Assembly: GCA_033297075.1 (NCBI GenBank)
Contig: MU858071.1
Span: forward strand, 186,001-250,000
Length of the DNA stretch: 64,000 nt
From: Rhypophila decipiens
Lineage: Eukaryota > Ascomycota > Sordariomycetes > Sordariales > Naviculisporaceae
Direction: 5' to 3'
The notes below the pieces were generated by a model. It was not told the DNA's origin, searched no databases, and saw nothing but the letters and a program-made list of their open reading frames with translations. The position numbers were made by a program, and so were the translations under genes. This document shows positions 46,801-58,337 of this stretch, piece after piece. The number at the start of each line of letters is the position of its first letter. The stretch's first letter is position 1.

Positions 46801-47620
46801 AATGTCGCAAGAAATCTTCTTTGTCTCTTGAAATAAAGAAGGGAATAGGCGTTTGTTTTTGTCCCCTCTTGGATGAACTCGTCGAAACCCCATTTGTTGT
46901 CCGTAAGATGACTTTTTATCGGAAATATTCAGAAGGCGCCGCTTCGTTGCTGAGATAATAAAAATGAAATTAACACCATAAACCCGCCAGCTTGAAACTT
47001 GTGGTATCGTAATGTGCAGAACCGCAAAACGAGCATGAAAGCCAAATAACTCCCCGTCGTGAGACACCGATGCAATAGTGTGAAGGTGCGACAATTAAAT
47101 GATGAATGAGATCGATGCTGTAAAACCACCCCCAAAGGAAACGCCCGGTCGTTTTGATATAAAGGTAAAAAGACAGCCTTCAAGTTATGAAGGTCGAAAC
47201 ACCGGCACCCAAGACTGTTTTTTGGTATCTTCGAATAAACAACAACGGAAGAGGTATCGGAAAGTCTTTCATCGCGCCATCCGAAAATGTCAAATTTTCG
47301 CTTCAGATAAAAACAAGTGAGCATGTATGTCGATTAAAGGTATTTTGTACAGGTCGGGTGTTGGCTGCCGGCTCGCCAGGATGTCGAAGATCCAGTCGAC
47401 GACGGAAAGAGTGGATTGTCGCCCTGCCTGCCGCGAGAATGGTGAAAGAGAATACATATCGACGCCTGCTACTTTGTGCGTGTCGGTGCTCGCCAAGATG
47501 AACAGCTGCCAAAGAATCAACGAGCAGTAGTTTTACAGCAAAGAGACATTTGCAACGGTGACGACGGCGCATAGTCGGGCCTCATCTCATCTGCCGTCGC
47601 AGAAACGAGACGAGAGCCAT
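43849..47620. other. Gene-poor intergenic region
   Basis: About 3.8 kb without a supported gene. The right third (46,200-47,600) is likely the 3' region of the PAM2-motif gene. Minus-strand frames of 131 and 184 codons here are Phe/Cys/Arg-rich with no domain. Plus-strand frames near 44,341-44,769 are equally irregular. A G/C-rich segment near 44,930-45,010 looks faintly tRNA-like but fails the T-loop consensus. Confidence 0.5.
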
Positions 47621-48317
47621 CTAGTACCGTCGCTGCTGCATGGCTTGCTGCTGCATCCGGCTTGGCGAGACTGACTGTGGTGGGCTGGACATGGTGATAC
47701 CAGTAGCAGGGTTGATGATGGGGATGGCATTACGGGCGCGGGTTGCGGCAGGCTGGTGAAGTTTTAGCGACGACTGCGAGTGATGGAAACTCGGCGCAAA
47801 TGACGGCGATGTCGAGTTGAGCGAGAATGATGTTGCGACCGATGTCGGTTGTTGTGTCGGCGAGCTCTGTGGCGAGTTGCTTGCCAAGGATGAGCGCTCA
47901 GATCCGCTGTTGATTGATACAAGCTGAAGAACCAACAAGTTAGCTTGGGGTGCACTTTGGCCAATAAATTCGGCTGGTTGCCAGTGTTTGCCTCCGTCCA
48001 GGCTCGCAGTTGTCGTGGGACCAACTCACATCACTCTCGGTCAGAAGTCCAGGGCAGAATTCCATGTCGTCTTCGAGATCAAATGACCGGGTCAACTCAA
48101 ACTTCGAGCGAAAGTTGCTCACGGGGAACGAGAGTTCGGTATCCTTCCTTCCTGCACGTAACCTTTGAAGGTTTTGCGCACCGTTCTGCGAGTTTTGGTT
48201 ACTTTGGCCCATGGTTGCTGGTCTACCCGTTCTCCGGTTGTTCCGTCCACCATGATGGCTGTGGACTGGTGTTGGGTGTTGTTGAGGGGCGTAAGAGTAG
48301 TATGGTGTATTCATCAT
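47621..48317 (-). CDS. Small disordered protein with a PAM2-like PABP-binding motif
   Basis: Two exons (48317-48030 and 47923-47621) around a 106-base intron with a GTGAGT donor join in frame to 196 residues. The first ATG (48317) is followed directly by a second. Residues 50-96 contain a conserved-looking acidic block (TRSFDLEDDMEFCPGLLTES). The rest is disordered and Ser/Gln/Pro-rich. At residues 131-140 (bases 47821-47792) the sequence reads LNSTSPSFAP, which matches the spacing L-N-x5-F-x-P of PAM2 motifs that bind the MLLE domain of poly(A)-binding protein. I do not recognise the family. A role in mRNA turnover or translation is inferred only from this motif. Confidence 0.75.
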
Positions 48318-51300
48318 GTCGGATTAAAAGCGAAGCGACACAGTCTGTTGAAGGTATTTTCCAGTCGAGAAGAGCGCAGGGCTGCGTTGTTGAAGTGCAA
48401 GTGCGGATGGGTGGCTGTTGTTGGGGTTGGAAGCCGAAGTGGGCGCAGTTCGGGCTGTTGCGGTATTAAAGCGGTCGTTTTGAGACAATAACAATGGAAC
48501 CGAGTCGAGAATTTGGCCGGAAGAATGAGGACTCGATGCAGAAGGTTGATGGACCAAAAAAACGGTGGAGAAAAGCTTAATTGAATTTTGTTTAAAGTCG
48601 GAAAGATGAAGGTTGATTTGATCGTGGTGGTCTATCGGCTTTTTTGGTGCGAGGTTGTTGAGAGGGTTGGGGCGATGGAGGTTGGCAGGTATGGAAATAG
48701 GTCAAAGACGAGGAAGAAGGGAGGGACAGGTCAAGATTGCAATCGGAGCAGGCGAAGTAGGGTTGGACGAGAGGGAGGTGGAGGGCGGATGTGGGGCGCT
48801 CCTAGGGTCTAATGCAAAGGGGAGGCAGGACCCCAGAGCACACGCAGAATACAGATGCACTGGCCACTCCGCGAGCAAGACGAGGTGGCAAGACCTCGCA
48901 AGACCAGCGTTAAGGTGTGGGTCTCGCGTGGATGCCATTGGCCAGCAGGCAGGCACTAACTCCGATGCGTCTTAGAGCTTGCTAGGGGCTTGCTGTTGTG
49001 TGCAATTTTGGCTGGCGTTGCCTTGTCTTGCCTGCACACCCAGTGCCGGAAACGGTAAAAGACCGTGTGGATTCCTTTGGGTCGACCACTGACTGCTCTC
49101 ATTGGTACTGCTCAAGACATGCCGACACCGCCAGGTAGCAGCTGACGGTTGCCGTCTTTTCCTCTCTCCAGATCTTTCAAGCTCCCAGGATCAATTGGTG
49201 AAAGCGCCCCCACACAGTGTCACCCCATCCAACCCGTCCTCGTCTCCTCAATTGTCTCCCGACGTGGCTCGACACTCTTCGGTTTTGCACAGTGTGGCTT
49301 GTTGTAATTCATGGCTGTCAGTTTTGTGGAGAAAGAAAAATGCGGGCGATTTGCTCGGAATGTTGACCGTCATTTGACCCTTTTCTCCCGCCAAAGTTCT
49401 GGAGAGTCCCTCCCAGGCCACCAGAACCTCTCACACAGCACTCACTGCAGCCCGCTGCCGGTTTGTTTTCTTTGGTCCAGTCAGTGGAGTGCTTGAGATT
49501 ATTTCAACCACTGAAATGTCGCTTTTATTTATCATTGCAATCTCCTTTCCGGCTTCGATCAACACGACGAGCGACGTGAATTTCTGAAACTGGGGATATC
49601 GCATCGTCACGAGGCCATCCACAGTGAAACCTCGTCAGCTCTCAATATGGGTTTGGTCGTGGCTGGGTGCAGGTTGGAAACACTTCCTTCTGTGGGTGAT
49701 GGCCACACAGGTCGGGGCCCACTGTCCAGCGGGCGGCAGTCCTGCTCTCCCTCTGGGCCCTCTGGGCCACCCATCCCTCTCGGCAGGCAGGAGACTTCTC
49801 AAAAAGTCGATGAAACTGAAGCTGGCGCAACAGGCCTGGACCATGCCGTTATTACGCTTATGCATAATTAGAGTGCAGGGCAGCGAGTGGTTCGGCGGTG
49901 GGAAGATCAGTCCGCTCCCATGGCAATTGGCACACTGTCTTGCGGTACAGCCTTGTGGCGAAGATGTCCCCTCAATGATTTCAGGGTGCTTTGACTGGCT
50001 GCCACAGTCGGTAAAACACCACGAGGCCATTCCAGACCTCCACCGATCAATTGGATCACCAAGAAACGGTACCAGACCTGGTCTGTTGTGCATACAGTTC
50101 GTGTATCCGTACAGCGGGAGGGTTGCACCATGGTGAAATACTTTCTGGTTGCACTCTTGTACGGTACGGTGCGAGGTACACACTGACAAAGTCACTGTGC
50201 CCTAGTCTCTCTCGACTGTGGCTGGTTTCTGGGGAACATGGGTGGTCCATGCCCCTGGCGTCTCTTGTTCCTGGTTCCCCAAGCTTCCCGATCGTTGAAC
50301 ACGGACCAATTGACAATGCCAAAAGCTCTCCGATTCTGTGTCGGTGTGCCTGTCTTGCTCATTTCTCTTGGCTGGCTCAAGAAGCTCATGAGGCAGGCGT
50401 CCAAGGCAGGGAGCACAAGAAGGAAACGGCTGGGAGTCAAGCGCTACCAAATGACAAGATGGATTGCACGCTCCGGAGATTTTGGACTTTCACGATGCGA
50501 GGCTCATCGGTGATGGATTTCAGAGTGACGCTGGGGTCAGAACCTTCACCAGAGTCGCTGTGCAAGACAGCTCAGCATCCCCATCCGCAGCCCGACCTGC
50601 ATACAGGCACGGCGTTCCGAGAACTGCCCTGCCAGTCCCTGCTTTGCTGCCTCGGCTGTACGCTGCAAGCAGCTTTCTGATATGGGTTAATGAGGCATCT
50701 CTCGGACAGGCCATTGCGGGTTTAGGAAGTGTCCGTTTTGTCCATCAAGCAAGACGGAAGGTGCTCTATCTCGGGCATGACGAGCCTCTAGACGCAGCAT
50801 CTCGTGTCGTCAGCCGATGCCGCCCCGCGCACTACATCGGTATGGAACATTCAGCCGGATTGCGACTGTAAGCTCTCCTCCCAGAGATGGAGAATGTTGA
50901 ACTGAATTGGTGTGGTAATTTGAAGCCGATGATACCCAACGGCACGCTACGGTCGGCTGGCTGGTGGTTCGTTGAATCGCTTGACACTTGGACGGCTTGG
51001 TTTCTTGATGAGCTACGGCTGTCACCACACGATGACCCCCACTGTGACAGCACCTCACACCAAGAGCGGGGTGACGAAAGGGGCGAAACTTCAGTCTCTC
51101 CAATAAACATGATTGTGTGGTGTGGGCCACTCCAGCTTATCCCAGGGCATTCTTCCAATTTTGCCTCTTGACCGTCTGATTATGTCGTAGGTATCAATGT
51201 CAATCCCTCAAGGGCAGCCTCAAATAGGAACTCTATACGTACACAATTTCCAGCCGCCATTCGTCTACCTCTGACGGATCCATTCATTTGGCCCAAGAAA

Positions 51301-54300
51301 AGCACCAATGCGGCTGGAAAACCATTAGTCATTGATATGGAACATCTCTACAGTACGCTACACTTGCTGCGGGGCGGGAGGTTCCAGGGCTTTACTATAA
51401 TAACGGTCCTCGATGAAAAGACTTTCCTCGCCCTTCACCTTTCGAGCCGAGATCTGCAAACAAGAAGCAGAGGTTCCAGAAAACCCCAGGACTTATAATA
51501 CAGCCCTCTTCCCTTGCTTCGCCCTGCGCTGCCGGTTGCTCATGGCGTTTCTGTTTATGTACGTACCCGAGGATGGGTAGCTGAATGAATAGGGGAGAGA
51601 GGGGACGAGGTTCCAATACCCACGGCTTTTAGCTTTTGAAACCTCGATATACAATATCGATACTCCGTAAAAACCCACCATAAAACTGATGAGACGGGAG
51701 GATCGACCCCCTTCTTTATCGGACCCCTCAGCCCCTCTCCCCAAACAAGAGCCCAGCACACTGTTCAAGGTGCATCCAGTGCATTGAATCCCAGACTCGC
51801 TTGACTCTTTCAATGCGACCCTTCTTGGACTTCGGTATTACATTTTCATGAATCAAATCATATCACGAGTCCGAATAGGGTTGAGAAATAGGGGTTGCAT
51901 GTTGGGATACGGATTTAACCTCATTCGCGAGCCGTTTCTAACGATGGATCGTCCAAAAAAAAAAAACGGATTCATTACCCCTGTATCCGTACAGCGTAGT
52001 AAGCTGGGGGAAACGGCCACCCCCACAAATTCCTACGGGTTACGGATACCCATCCTTCCACCGTTCTATCCGTACCGCCGTTCAGATATGTTCATACATA
52101 CCCCTGTCAGGGGTAATGATGACGCTGAGCTGTCTGCCTGAACAGCACCAGTAAAGAGTCATGACGTAGCAAATCTCCGAGCTGAGAAGCCCGAGATTCT
52201 GACCAACTCCACTTCAGGGATGATGGAGCCGCCCACAAGATGAAAAGGAGGCAAAAGGAGGGCAAAAATGAAATGTTGACTTCAGTTGAGCCCTATCTCT
52301 GCAAGACTGGGAGGACCCTGAACCGGAACACGGGGAGATGAAAAGGCCACCAAAACATCAAAAAGTTGGCAATGGAGACAATGTTCGAGTCAGGCGGTGA
52401 TGGGTTGATCTGGCATGTTCATGGAATGCCCCATGGCCCAACAAGTTGCTTCTGGAACTTCCAAGTTGTGTGTGTGTGCCGTTGAGGTTCGCACTGTGAA
52501 GACCCAGTCGTGCACGGACGTTTACTGATAAGATCTTGTAGTTGATTGCCAAGCGTCGTCCAAGCAAGCTTCTTTTTTTTGTAGCGCACGAGCCAGCTGC
52601 CTGTTTGCACTAACATTTAGCGTCAGGGTTATGTGTGGAGAAATAAGGTAAGAAACCAACTTCCATCCTTCAGGCTCGGGATTTAAACCGACGAACACCG
52701 TGAACCGTCGACTTTACGATCGTATCGGCGGCGGCGCGGGGTTCCGAGGGGCGGGCGATGGGCCATGCACGGATGGGGTTCACAGCCTTGATGCTGCATG
52801 ATCAATCGTTTCTTTTCCATTCTCAAGTAAATTTCCCACACTATCACCGACAGACGGTTCTTTCGAAGAATAGAACGAACTACTGAGCCCAAGGCCGCCA
52901 ACCTGCCTAAATGCACGGTCCACTTGCTGCATACCACCCATTATTATATGCATCTTGTGTTGCTGCTGGAGGGTCTTCAAGATGGGCAAGAAGCTGCGTG
53001 ACCGCCACTCGCAGCTCAGAGAGCAAAAGCCTGCAGCCAATTGGTGAAGAGTATTCCAATTAGGCACTGCCACACCGCTACTTTTGGGGTTTCTCAACCC
53101 TCTTTCTTCTGCATTCATGCTTTAGGGTTTGACTGTTGACTTTAATAGGTTCATATAATTAACCATCAAGGTCTCCGGGCCAAGAAAAAAGCTCCACATC
53201 GGGCTCTCCTCGAGACAGACCCGACGTCGGCATATAGTGGTTGCATAGCTGGAAGGAGACAGGATTGGAGGCTCATCGTGATGAATCCAATTTTTTCTTC
53301 TTAATGGCACGTACATACATACCTTACCCTCGTCTCACCGGAACCTAAGCATGCCTAGCCAGATCGTCTCGCTGCCTTGCTGCCTTATCTGCTTTCGACT
53401 TGTGGTGATCCTCTCCCACCTGGACGACACCTAGAGATAAGTGACAAGTAGATATCTGAATGCCTAAGGTCTCGGGCTATTATCCATCCATCACTGGCTT
53501 CCTCCGCCTCGGACGTTCACTTTGTTACCCCACAAGATTGTGTGTGTGTGTGAAGGTCTGATATAGGTCTCTTATATGCTATGCCCATCTAGAGTCAGTA
53601 TTTAGCATGTATGGATGGGTCTATCAAATAACACTACTACCTACCTAAACTAATAAGATGTTGAGAGCGAAAATGGTGGTGGTCAGCTGCAACCAAGCGG
53701 CACTCATGGCCGGTAGCTCATGAATCAGTTAATGCCTGTGTGGGCAGAGTTGTATGAGGGACCTTTCTACCTGACGGATTCGGTATCCTGCTTACCTTGG
53801 CTATCTTGCTGGGTTGCTGCTCCTTCAGCCTGCCGTCAGAACTATGTTGGGGATAGGCAAAGATGAAAATTTGTTGCTTACAACCAACTACATGATACGG
53901 TGATAAGAAAGTAGAGATGGCACATTCGGGAATCTAGGATCAGCATGTCCTACTTGCATGCTCATCTCTCACCTTTTCATCATTCACCTCACCGCACAAT
54001 CTCGATGAACTGGCTGACCAAGGTGAACTCTCAAGAGTGACCATGTTTGAGGCGGTACCTCAAGAAGCCAGCCGTCAGATCATCTACTCGTCTTCGCTGA
54101 TCCTGATCTTGTGAAACCTGACGGGGTTCGGCATAGACAAGATAATATATCGGTTACCGATCGGTATTCTCCTCTTCGTGTTCTTTCTCCATATATGTCG
54201 TGTACATAGTCCGTGCTCGCCCGTCTGACAGTCAGGCAGAAGGACAAGCACTGCAACAGAGCACGAAGGAACAACAAGGATCTGACAGCCCGGATCTTGT

Positions 54301-57138
54301 GTCTTCATACACAAGTACGGATGGTACTGACAAGTTGGGACGAGATATTTTTCTGGAAAATAGAAAATTGTCCGCTTGCCATACCAACTGCCTAGTACCG
54401 CCGAAGTAGATGCGCGCCCTTTATCACTTGATTTCTTGTTTGTTTATGAGGTGTTATTACCAAACTGTGTAAGCTATCCGTATTTCTGATAGAATCACCA
54501 ACCTCACTTGAAAACAACGCAGAAGCAGAGGTTTAGTGGCCATAGCTGCAAGTATTTGAAGACAGCCGGCCATGTTACAACTCGACCAAAACCCTAGACA
54601 ACCGATGCACCGAGCCGCAAATCAGTGTGACGGTGAGAGCATCGTACAAAGATCCGGACCTCACTATCCGTAGTCTCAGCCGACATCTGAAAGCTTCACC
54701 GAGCAGTAGCAGACTCCCACAAGGCCGGGCATCTCGATAGGGACAAGTCCTAGACATTGTGCCACGCTAACACACTCCAGATACCACCACATGGGGGCGA
54801 CCCAGCACCGGTATCCGGCGAGCATCATGTTGAGCCCCATTCTGCTCGTTGCAGCTACGCATTTACTATCATACCTTTACCCCGAGCCACGATATTTGCG
54901 CTTCAAGCAGTATGTGTACTTGCCGCAACTGCCCCCCAGTAGCCTCCCTCTGGGGTCATCTCAAGACATGGGGAGAGCTCACCAAGCGCTAGATCCATGA
55001 TCGATCGACATCCGGCCAAGTCTCTGTTATCTTCTTCTGGTTCAGAAGACATGGTCTAACGGAACCGCAGATGGAATATTCGAGGAAATGTGGGAGGCCA
55101 TCATCCAAGCTGTTCCCCCCGAGTCTCACCAAATCTCCCACATGGCACATTCATGGCTCCCATCATTGGGATGAACGTGTCCATCCTGGGAGAAAGAGTA
55201 AGCAGCCATACAGTCCATCATCTCGAACAAAGGCTGACAAATTCCTGTTTATCCAGGGGCACGAATACAAGGACCTTCGCAAGCGGTACAGTATAATCCA
55301 GGCTTTACAGCCCAACATCTCTAGACCCCTCTTAGCTCTCTGATACTGGGAAAAGACAAAGCCTTTTATTCGCCATCTAGACACTACCACTTGGCAGCAA
55401 CAAACCACGGAAGTCTTTTCCATCAAAACCCCTCATCTCCAATCTGACTGACATTTGACGTGATCGGCGCAGCAGTCAGAAGTCGTCATGAAACAGGGGC
55501 GCCCCTGAAGCTGGTTATTGGTGATGTTGCTTCGTCTCGGTTTGTTTACTCGGCATGGTGGCTGGGCAAGGTTGGTAAGGTAACGTAAGGGGGGTTGGAG
55601 CCGTTTGGCTGGGCCGCTAGGCTTCAGGTGGGTTTAGTGCCCGCTGAAAATGTGGGGAAGCGTGGCGTGGCGGGCGTTGTCCCCTCAGCCCCGCCGCCAT
55701 GTTTTTGTTTTCTTTTGAAAGGGGGCTGGGGCTAGCGGGACGGGACGGTTGGCCCTGCCTGCCTGGCACGTGGGAGTCTGGGACTACCGTAGGACCATGA
55801 CAGGGTTGGGATATGGGATTTAAGTGTAGGATCGGAAATCGAGACCTTGGTGAACTGGCTGTTGCCCAGGATTTTACCCCTAATTAATGATGGATGGTCA
55901 AATCGGGAAGAGAGAAAACAAACAACTGCAGTGAATGAGATGGTGAATGAGATGGTGAATCTGGGCGAGTTTGCTCCAATAGCTGTATCATATGGTCTGT
56001 ACGTGGAGGTCGCTCAGATTGATATCTGAGAGTTTATTCTCTGGACGGAACTGGCGGTGATTGTGAAATTTGTGCTTCCCTTGTTTGCAACAAACTTAAA
56101 GGTGGTTTACCTAATGGAGATCTCATTCCTAAGTAAACTTGTCAAATCAACATGTTATTGCTCAGGGGTATCTCTGTGTCGACATGGCGTGGCCAGCCGC
56201 TTTAGACAAGACGCTGTTTGTTTTCTCGGCCTCGACCATGGGTGAGATTATGCCTTGGGGCCAGATTTTATCTGAACCCTGAGATTAGAGACGGAGATCG
56301 TCTTTTTCTTCTCTCGTGAGTTTTGGATCGGGCAGTTCCACAGGTTCATGATCACCAGTCGGGTTTACGACTGTGGACTTGATAGTTTCAACATTCAGGA
56401 AGACACGAGTAGCTGTAAGGTCTATTATAGTCACAGAGACATGTAGTTGCTCCAAGTAGTATTATCTTCTTGTCTTTGACAGTGATTTGGTAGTTATAAG
56501 CTTGTTAATCCAAATAGAGACTGAAAAGTCGGCAGATAACTTACTTATGAGAATCAGGACGCTCAAGGTTGATACCAAGCAAGATAGCCAGCTCATTATC
56601 AATGCCCGTTCCACGAGTGGATATGTGTTTGTGATGCTTGTTCTCTTTTCGAACTTAGGACCAGCAGATTTGCTTAAGAATGGTAATGTTAATAATGACA
56701 TTTCACCTCGCCCTCAGATTGAATTGTTAATTGAGACAGCTACAGCCTCTGCCTTCTATATGGATATGAAAACCACTGGATATAGAGACGAAATCACATG
56801 TGGAGGGAAAATAAGTTTTCAACGATCATGAGGACGAATGGACCATCGAATCGATTCCAAGGTCTGCATCTTCTATAACCTACACAGCGTCGGGGACCAT
56901 TCCGTCTACTTTACCTTCACAAGTCGCGCCTGGGCCACAGCACGTTCGAGAACCATTTTTGCATGCTGTCACGTTTACACCGGCTCGCCTGTCATCTGAA
57001 GTTTGCTCTTCCGTCAAAGGAAATCTTGTCGCCTACTTTTTCTCGGAGCCCTCTACACAAACTTACGACACAACACACAACACACAACAGACACACACTC
57101 CCTCAACCACACCTCCATCCTGCTCACAACCTGCAAAG
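48318..57138. other. Gene-poor region of 8.8 kb
   Basis: No gene is supported across this stretch, the longest gap in the window. The left part may hold a long leader of the PAM2-motif gene. Plus-strand frames at 49,624-50,871 (135 to 209 codons) overlap one another, are Cys/Trp/Pro-rich and lack domains. A frame at 56,487-56,831 (114 codons) has more ordinary composition but no recognisable family. Telobox sequences occur at 53122-53130 (TTAGGGTTT) and near 54587 on the other strand. A GT microsatellite lies near 53,540. Confidence 0.55.
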
Positions 57139-58337
57139 ATGGTTCCTCCCCAATACAGCACCAAACCAGTCTTGCCAGTCACAGAGAAATCCTCCCCAAT
57201 TCACACAAACTCATCCAAGATGCCCGCCGAGGCACCGAGACTCCAACACCCCCAGCCGGCGAGAATGGCTCCTCCTCCGACCCCGCCTCTTGCCCAGCAG
57301 AGAATGGCTGCTCCCCCGGCCACGCCTCTTGCCCATCCTACCCACGGCGCTCAATTCCCGCAGAGTGCTGCCGTCATGCGTTCGTCGCAAAACCCGACGC
57401 CCCATGTCATCGACGGCGGCCCATCGCCCCCAAACCGACCCGTTCGAAGCCCAGCTGCCCCAGTCAGCCACGCGTCTCCTTCCACTCAGGCCAACAATGA
57501 CCAGGACGGCTCTGATCGGTAAGTTTGACCAGCTGACCCCCACTGCTAGACTCTTCAAGACCAAAAGCCAGCTAACCAGTGCCCCGCTACAGCTGGCTCA
57601 CGGACCGCATCGTGACGGTCCACGTCGGACCAGAGGAGAAGAAATGGGCTGTCCACGCCAAGCTCCTCTGCAGCAAATCCATGTTCTTCGACCGCCATTT
57701 CAACGGCGATGCCAACCAAGACCCCAACGAAGAACTCTTTCTGCCCCACGAAGACCCCAAGCTATTCGCCCTCTTGGTCCGCTGGCTCTACGGAACGGCT
57801 TTCGCCAACTCTGGCGGAACCCGCATCTTTCGCTTCGCCCCTCCTGACGGCAAAGACGTCACAGTCCGCGACTACATCGGCCTGTACATCCTCGGCGAGA
57901 AGATCGAGATCATGGGCGTCAAAAACGCCGCCATCGACGCCCTCTACGCCTACTTTGGCCCCGATGCTGAGAAAGCCGGACCCGACGATATTCGCCACCC
58001 CGACCTCACAGATGTCCGCTACGCCTTTGATAATACCACCCCCGATTCGCACATGCGACGTCTGCTGATTGCCCACGCCTTGTTCTACCTGTTTGGCAAG
58101 AAGCGTCGGGGTGCGCCTCTGCCGACGGCCTGGGAGGAGGTCCTTTCTAACAATGGGGAGATTGCCTGGGCCATGATCAAGATGCTCAGCGACTGGAAGT
58201 GGGTCATGGGTAGCAATGTTCCCGACATGAAGATAAAGGCCCGGCAGGAGTTCCACGAGCGGCCCTATGTCCCGCCCCCACCAGGTCTCGCCCCTGGGGA
58301 GCAGGTTATCAAGACTGAGACTAGGGACGAGGAGTAG
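57139..58337 (+). CDS. BTB/POZ domain protein
   Basis: Two exons (57139-57518 and 57593-58337) around a 74-base intron with a GTAAGT donor give 374 residues. The first 125 residues are Pro-rich and disordered. The BTB fold spans about 130-240: RIVTVHVGPEEKKWAVHAKLL, then SKSMFFDRHF, then FLPHEDPKLFALLVRWLYGT, the usual strand-helix-strand-helix order. The remaining region is helical with a conserved YAFDNT...RRLLIAHALFYLF segment common in fungal BTB proteins. There is no Kelch or zinc-finger partner domain. Such proteins dimerise or act as Cul3 adaptors; the substrate is unknown. The start used is the ATG that begins the Pro-rich segment; the frame is open farther upstream without an ATG context I trust. 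Confidence 0.85.

Noticed and set aside
46540..47094. A 184-codon minus-strand frame downstream of the PAM2-motif gene
   Set aside because: Phe/Cys/Arg-rich with no domain. More likely 3' untranslated or intergenic sequence.
49624..50871. Overlapping plus-strand frames of 135 to 209 codons
   Set aside because: Several frames are open at once, the translations are Cys/Trp/Pro-rich and no domain or splice logic supports a gene.
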